From ZC4RG42 sp036676355 (lineage in GTDB: Bacteria; Pseudomonadota; Gammaproteobacteria; Burkholderiales; SG8-39): a stretch of DNA of 16,836 nucleotides. Below, piece after piece: positions 14,450 through 16,836 of the stretch; positions within the stretch are counted from its first letter, which is position 1, and every line of letters starts with the position of its first letter. The notes under the pieces were generated by a model. That model was not told where the DNA came from. It ran no database searches and saw only the letters and a program-made list of their open reading frames with translations. The translations under genes were made by a program, and so were the position numbers. The stretch lies in NCBI GenBank assembly GCA_036676355.1, contig JAKFDA010000046.1, positions 1 through 16,836 of the forward strand, in the 5' to 3' direction.

Positions 14450-14485
14450 AAAAAACAAAACGCCCGTCAGGGCGTTTTGTTTTTT
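14450..14485. terminator. Strong symmetric terminator after rpoD
   Basis: A perfect 16-bp inverted repeat (AAAAAACAAAACGCCC, loop GTCA, GGGCGTTTTGTTTTTT). The GC core is flanked by A and T tracts on both sides, so it can act in both directions. It ends the macromolecular-synthesis operon 13 bp after the rpoD stop and insulates it from the tRNA. Confidence 0.9.
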
Positions 14486-14501
14486 ATGGGGACGGCCGCG
14501 T

Positions 14502-14507
14502 TAGAAT
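14502..14507 (+). promoter_or_regulatory. -10 box of the tRNA-Ile2 promoter
   Basis: TAGAAT lies 11 bp before the tRNA. The only -35 candidates fall in the T-rich end of the rpoD terminator (for example TTGTTT at 14477-14482, 19-bp spacer), so terminator and promoter would overlap. The short leader and the GC-rich discriminator fit a stable-RNA promoter. Confidence 0.5.
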
Positions 14508-14518
14508 CGCCTCCTCGT

Positions 14519-14595
<77 letters not shown>

Positions 14596-14719
14596 TATCC
14601 CTTTCTCGGCGTTCGCCGGGCGCCTCCCATTTCTCACGCATGGTCTGCTGTGTGTAACGCGCCGCGCCATTTGGCACTGTTTGCTGCGTTGATCCGCACC
14701 CCGTATAAACCGCCATGTC

Positions 14720-14755
14720 CACTATAGTGTCCGACGACGATTCAGCGCCTATAAT
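14720..14755 (+). promoter_or_regulatory. Promoter with palindromic operator before the XRE-cupin gene
   Basis: A perfect -10 box TATAAT (14750-14755) lies 36 bp before the start codon. The -35 region is poor, and its expected place is overlapped by the perfect palindrome CACTATAGTG (14720-14729). A dimeric repressor bound there would block the promoter, which suggests autoregulation by the adjacent helix-turn-helix protein. Confidence 0.5.
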
Positions 14756-14791
14756 TCGGCATGGCGTGCGCATGAAACCATAGGGAGCACC

Positions 14792-15367
14792 ATGCATTCC
14801 AATGTCGGCAGCCGGCTGCTGGAACTGCGTAAAGAGAGAAAGCTCAATCTCCGCGATGTATCCGAACTGAGCGGCGTCAGCCGATCCATGCTGTCCAAGA
14901 TCGAGACCGGGCGCTCCTCACCCACGGCCACCACACTGGGCAAGATCTGCGAAGGTTTGGGTATTTCAATTTCGCAATTGGTGGGTGGCGTCGCCCCGAG
15001 CAATGTGATCGTCATGCGGCAGAGCGAGCACCCCGTATTCCGTGTGCCCAAGTCCGGGTTCGAGCGCTGGTCGCTGTCGCCGATCAGTGAAGCCCGCACC
15101 GTCGATGTCGCCCTGAATATCCTTCCTCCGGGGCGGAGCTCGGGATATTTCCCTCCCCATCAGGAAGGGGTCGAGGAAACGCTGTACGTGATCTCCGGAA
15201 AAATCACCCTCTGGCACGGCGAATCCACCTACGATCTGAACGAAGGTGATTCCGTCTACTACCGGGCACATGTCCCCCATCGTTTCGACAATGCCTCGCC
15301 TACACAAAAGGCCAGTTTCTTCGTCGTCGTCAATAACAACGGCGCCGGCAGCGGCTTCCAGATCTAG
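14792..15367 (+). CDS. XRE-family transcriptional regulator with cupin domain
   Basis: Regulator of 191 residues. The N-terminal XRE helix-turn-helix (about 6-62) has LLELRKERKLNLRDVSELSGVSRSMLSKIETGRSSPTATTLGKICEGLGI. The C-terminal cupin_2 barrel (about 105-180) has PPHQEGVEETLYVISGKITL and LNEGDSVYYRAHVPHRFDN, with His and Glu residues at the usual metal or ligand-binding places. In this family the cupin usually senses a small metabolite such as a polyamine, amino acid or sugar acid. The start ATG has AGGGAG a few bases upstream. It is convergent with dctM, 8 bp away, so it may control the TRAP genes and itself. The inducer is not known. Confidence 0.9.
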   Translation: MHSNVGSRLLELRKERKLNLRDVSELSGVSRSMLSKIETGRSSPTATTLGKICEGLGISISQLVGGVAPSNVIVMRQSEHPVFRVPKSGFERWSLSPISEARTVDVALNILPPGRSSGYFPPHQEGVEETLYVISGKITLWHGESTYDLNEGDSVYYRAHVPHRFDNASPTQKASFFVVVNNNGAGSGFQI

Positions 15368-15375
15368 CCTGCTTC

Positions 15376-16650
15376 CTATCTGTAGACCATATCCCTGAGC
15401 GTGAGGGATAGCGACGGGAAATGCGCAATCACTACCAGGCATAGCACCACGACCAGCACGAATTGCACCAGGTTCGGGACAATCCGGTCCAGGGGAATAC
15501 CGGCGACCGAGCAGGCAGCAAAAAGATTCACGCCAAAAGGAGGCGTGATCATACCCAGCGCCAGATTGACCACCATGATGGTTCCGAAATGGATCGGATC
15601 CACCCCGAAATGCATGGCCACCGGGGTCAGGATCGGAGCCAGCACGATCACGGCTGCACTGGTCTCGATGAACATGCCGATGACGAACAGGGCAAGATTG
15701 GTGATGATCAGGAACATCGCAGCCGAGTCCATATTGGCCTCGATCCAGTAGCCAATGGCGGCCGGGATGCCGGCACGAGTGATCAGAAAGGCAAACAGAC
15801 CGGCATTGGCGATGATGAACATGATCACCGTGCTGGAAATGACCGACTTGCGCAGGACCACGGCAAGTTCGCGGAAGCCGATCTTCCGATAGATCAGGCC
15901 CCCCACCCCCAGCGCGTAGAACACTGCCACGGCCGCTGCTTCAGTGGGTGTGAAGACACCACCATAAATCCCGCCCAGGATGATCACCGGCATCAGCAAG
16001 GCCCAGCCTGCCTGCCATGTGGCCCGCAAAATACCGCGGCGACCTTCGCCATCATGCTTGCCCAGCCCCTTGATCTTGCAATACACGTACACATAGGTCA
16101 TCAGGGCGCACGCGATGAAGATACCTGGCCCGATACCGGCAATGAAGAGTTCTCCGATGGACACCTCCGCGCTCACCCCGAAGAGAATCATGGGAATCGA
16201 TGGAGGCACGATCACACCGAGTTCGGCACTGGTGGCCTGCAAGGCAGTTGCATAAGGGGTCGGGTAGCCATTCTTGATCAGCGCCGGAATGAGAATCGAA
16301 CCGATGGCAAAAGTTGTAGCGATGGAAGAACCCGAAACGGCGGCAAAGATCATGCAGGTGAGCACACAGGTCATGGGCAACCCACCCTGGATATTGCCTA
16401 CCAGACTTTTGGCAAAGTTGACCAGGCGCTCGGAAATTCCGCCGGCTTCCATCAGGTTCCCGGCGAGAATGAAGAAAGGAATTGCAGCCAGCGGAAACTT
16501 GTTGATGGCTGCATACATTTCCTTGACGACCAGCAGCATGTTGATGCCAGCCACCTGAATGCCCAGCACGGCGCTCAGCCCAATCGCTACCGCAATGGGG
16601 ACACACAGGGCAAAGCCGATGGCCATGGCGATCAGCATGCTTGCGGTCAT
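15376..16650 (-). CDS. dctM: TRAP transporter large permease, DctM/SiaM type
   Basis: Large membrane subunit (about 12 spans) of a tripartite ATP-independent periplasmic transporter, which uses a sodium gradient to import organic acids such as C4-dicarboxylates or sugar acids. From ATG 16650 it is 424 residues, the usual size. Family landmarks are KFPLAAIPFFILAGNLMEAGGISERLVNFA, FAAVSGSSIATTFAIGSILIPALIKNGYP, LGVIVPPSIPMILFGV, GVFTPTEAAAVAVFYAL and LGMITPPFGVNLFAACSVAG. The start at 16650 has GAGGG upstream and the family-like MTASMLIAMAIGFALCVPIAVAIG. An in-frame ATG at 16680, only 4 bp after dctQ, is an alternative. The substrate cannot be told without the binding protein, which is outside the window. 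Confidence 0.92.
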   Translation of the reverse strand: MTASMLIAMAIGFALCVPIAVAIGLSAVLGIQVAGINMLLVVKEMYAAINKFPLAAIPFFILAGNLMEAGGISERLVNFAKSLVGNIQGGLPMTCVLTCMIFAAVSGSSIATTFAIGSILIPALIKNGYPTPYATALQATSAELGVIVPPSIPMILFGVSAEVSIGELFIAGIGPGIFIACALMTYVYVYCKIKGLGKHDGEGRRGILRATWQAGWALLMPVIILGGIYGGVFTPTEAAAVAVFYALGVGGLIYRKIGFRELAVVLRKSVISSTVIMFIIANAGLFAFLITRAGIPAAIGYWIEANMDSAAMFLIITNLALFVIGMFIETSAAVIVLAPILTPVAMHFGVDPIHFGTIMVVNLALGMITPPFGVNLFAACSVAGIPLDRIVPNLVQFVLVVVLCLVVIAHFPSLSLTLRDMVYR

Positions 16651-16684
16651 TGTCTGCCCTCGTCGGGCCTGGATCGGCATCTGC

Positions 16685-16836
16685 TCATGTTGCTGTTTCC
16701 AGTTCCTGATGCTTGGGGTCGAGCATCTGGCCAATAAGGGCAAAGATGCAGAACACCCCGCCGATCGGCATGGCGATATAGCCCCAGATCATTGAGATCG
16801 ACTCGAGCCCGGCCATGGACTGGACCCGGCTGCGCA
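16685..16836 (-). CDS. dctQ: TRAP transporter small permease (DctQ), C-terminal fragment
   Basis: The last 49 codons plus stop of the small four-helix TRAP subunit; the 5' part lies beyond the right edge. The readable end contains SMAGLESISMIWGYIAMPIGG followed by a hydrophobic segment (VFCIFALIGQML) and a short polar tail. The WxYxAMPIGG pattern is typical of the last helix of DctQ. The stop (plus-strand 16685-16687) lies 4 or 34 bp before dctM, depending on the dctM start. That is the usual dctQM pairing. Confidence 0.85.
   Translation of the reverse strand, partial: RSRVQSMAGLESISMIWGYIAMPIGGVFCIFALIGQMLDPKHQELETAT

Noticed and set aside
13145..14458. 437-codon minus-strand ORF opposite rpoD
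   Set aside because: It lies wholly antisense to conserved sigma regions. It has no recognisable domain and its composition mirrors rpoD codons in high-GC DNA.
15463..16737. 424-codon plus-strand ORF rich in His, Asp and Gly
   Set aside because: It is antisense to dctM, whose membrane-protein motifs are clear. It has no domain of its own.

Overview
The window looks like a chromosomal segment of a GC-rich proteobacterium, most likely a betaproteobacterium. This is inferred from three things: a DnaG N-terminus of the MIPxSFxQDLLNRVDIVDV type, a primary sigma factor with a long Lys/Ala-rich N-terminal extension, and the macromolecular-synthesis order rpsU-yqeY-dnaG-rpoD-tRNA-Ile2 beside tsaD. 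No species can be named from the sequence alone.

Layout. 1-147: the first 49 codons of typA/bipA (minus strand). 344-1728: ogt (DNA alkyl repair) overlapping xerD (dimer-resolution recombinase), both plus. 1737-2096: folB (minus), convergent with xerD and divergent from plsY (2268-2903, plus). 3026-4072: tsaD (minus). 4133-9000: a tight minus-strand accessory operon, transcribed in the order AhpD-like carboxymuconolactone decarboxylase protein, acyl-CoA-dehydrogenase-fold flavoprotein, rubredoxin, ABC ATPase, Tat-exported NrtA/SsuA-type binding protein, ABC permease. 9243-14437: the macromolecular-synthesis operon rpsU, yqeY, dnaG, rpoD (plus), with a hairpin after rpsU and a strong symmetric terminator after rpoD. 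14519-14595: tRNA-Ile2 (anticodon CAT). 14792-15367: an XRE-cupin regulator (plus), convergent with a TRAP transporter dctM (15375-16650 region, minus) and the 3' end of dctQ (minus, running off the window).

How it works together. Most of the window is housekeeping: translation GTPase, t6A tRNA modification, folate and phospholipid synthesis, chromosome dimer resolution, and replication/transcription initiation. Two blocks look accessory. The 4.9-kb ABC-transporter/redox operon sits between tsaD and rpsU, which I recall as close neighbours in many betaproteobacteria. It pairs an importer for a small anion or organic molecule with a flavoprotein, a rubredoxin and a peroxidase-fold protein, which suggests uptake coupled to oxidative breakdown (organosulfur or organonitrogen scavenging is one guess). 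It is the best candidate for an undescribed system here. The second block is the TRAP transporter with its XRE-cupin regulator just past a tRNA gene, a common integration site, although no integrase or att duplication is visible.

No gene-free stretch exceeds about 250 bases. No rRNA, insertion sequence or CRISPR array was seen.
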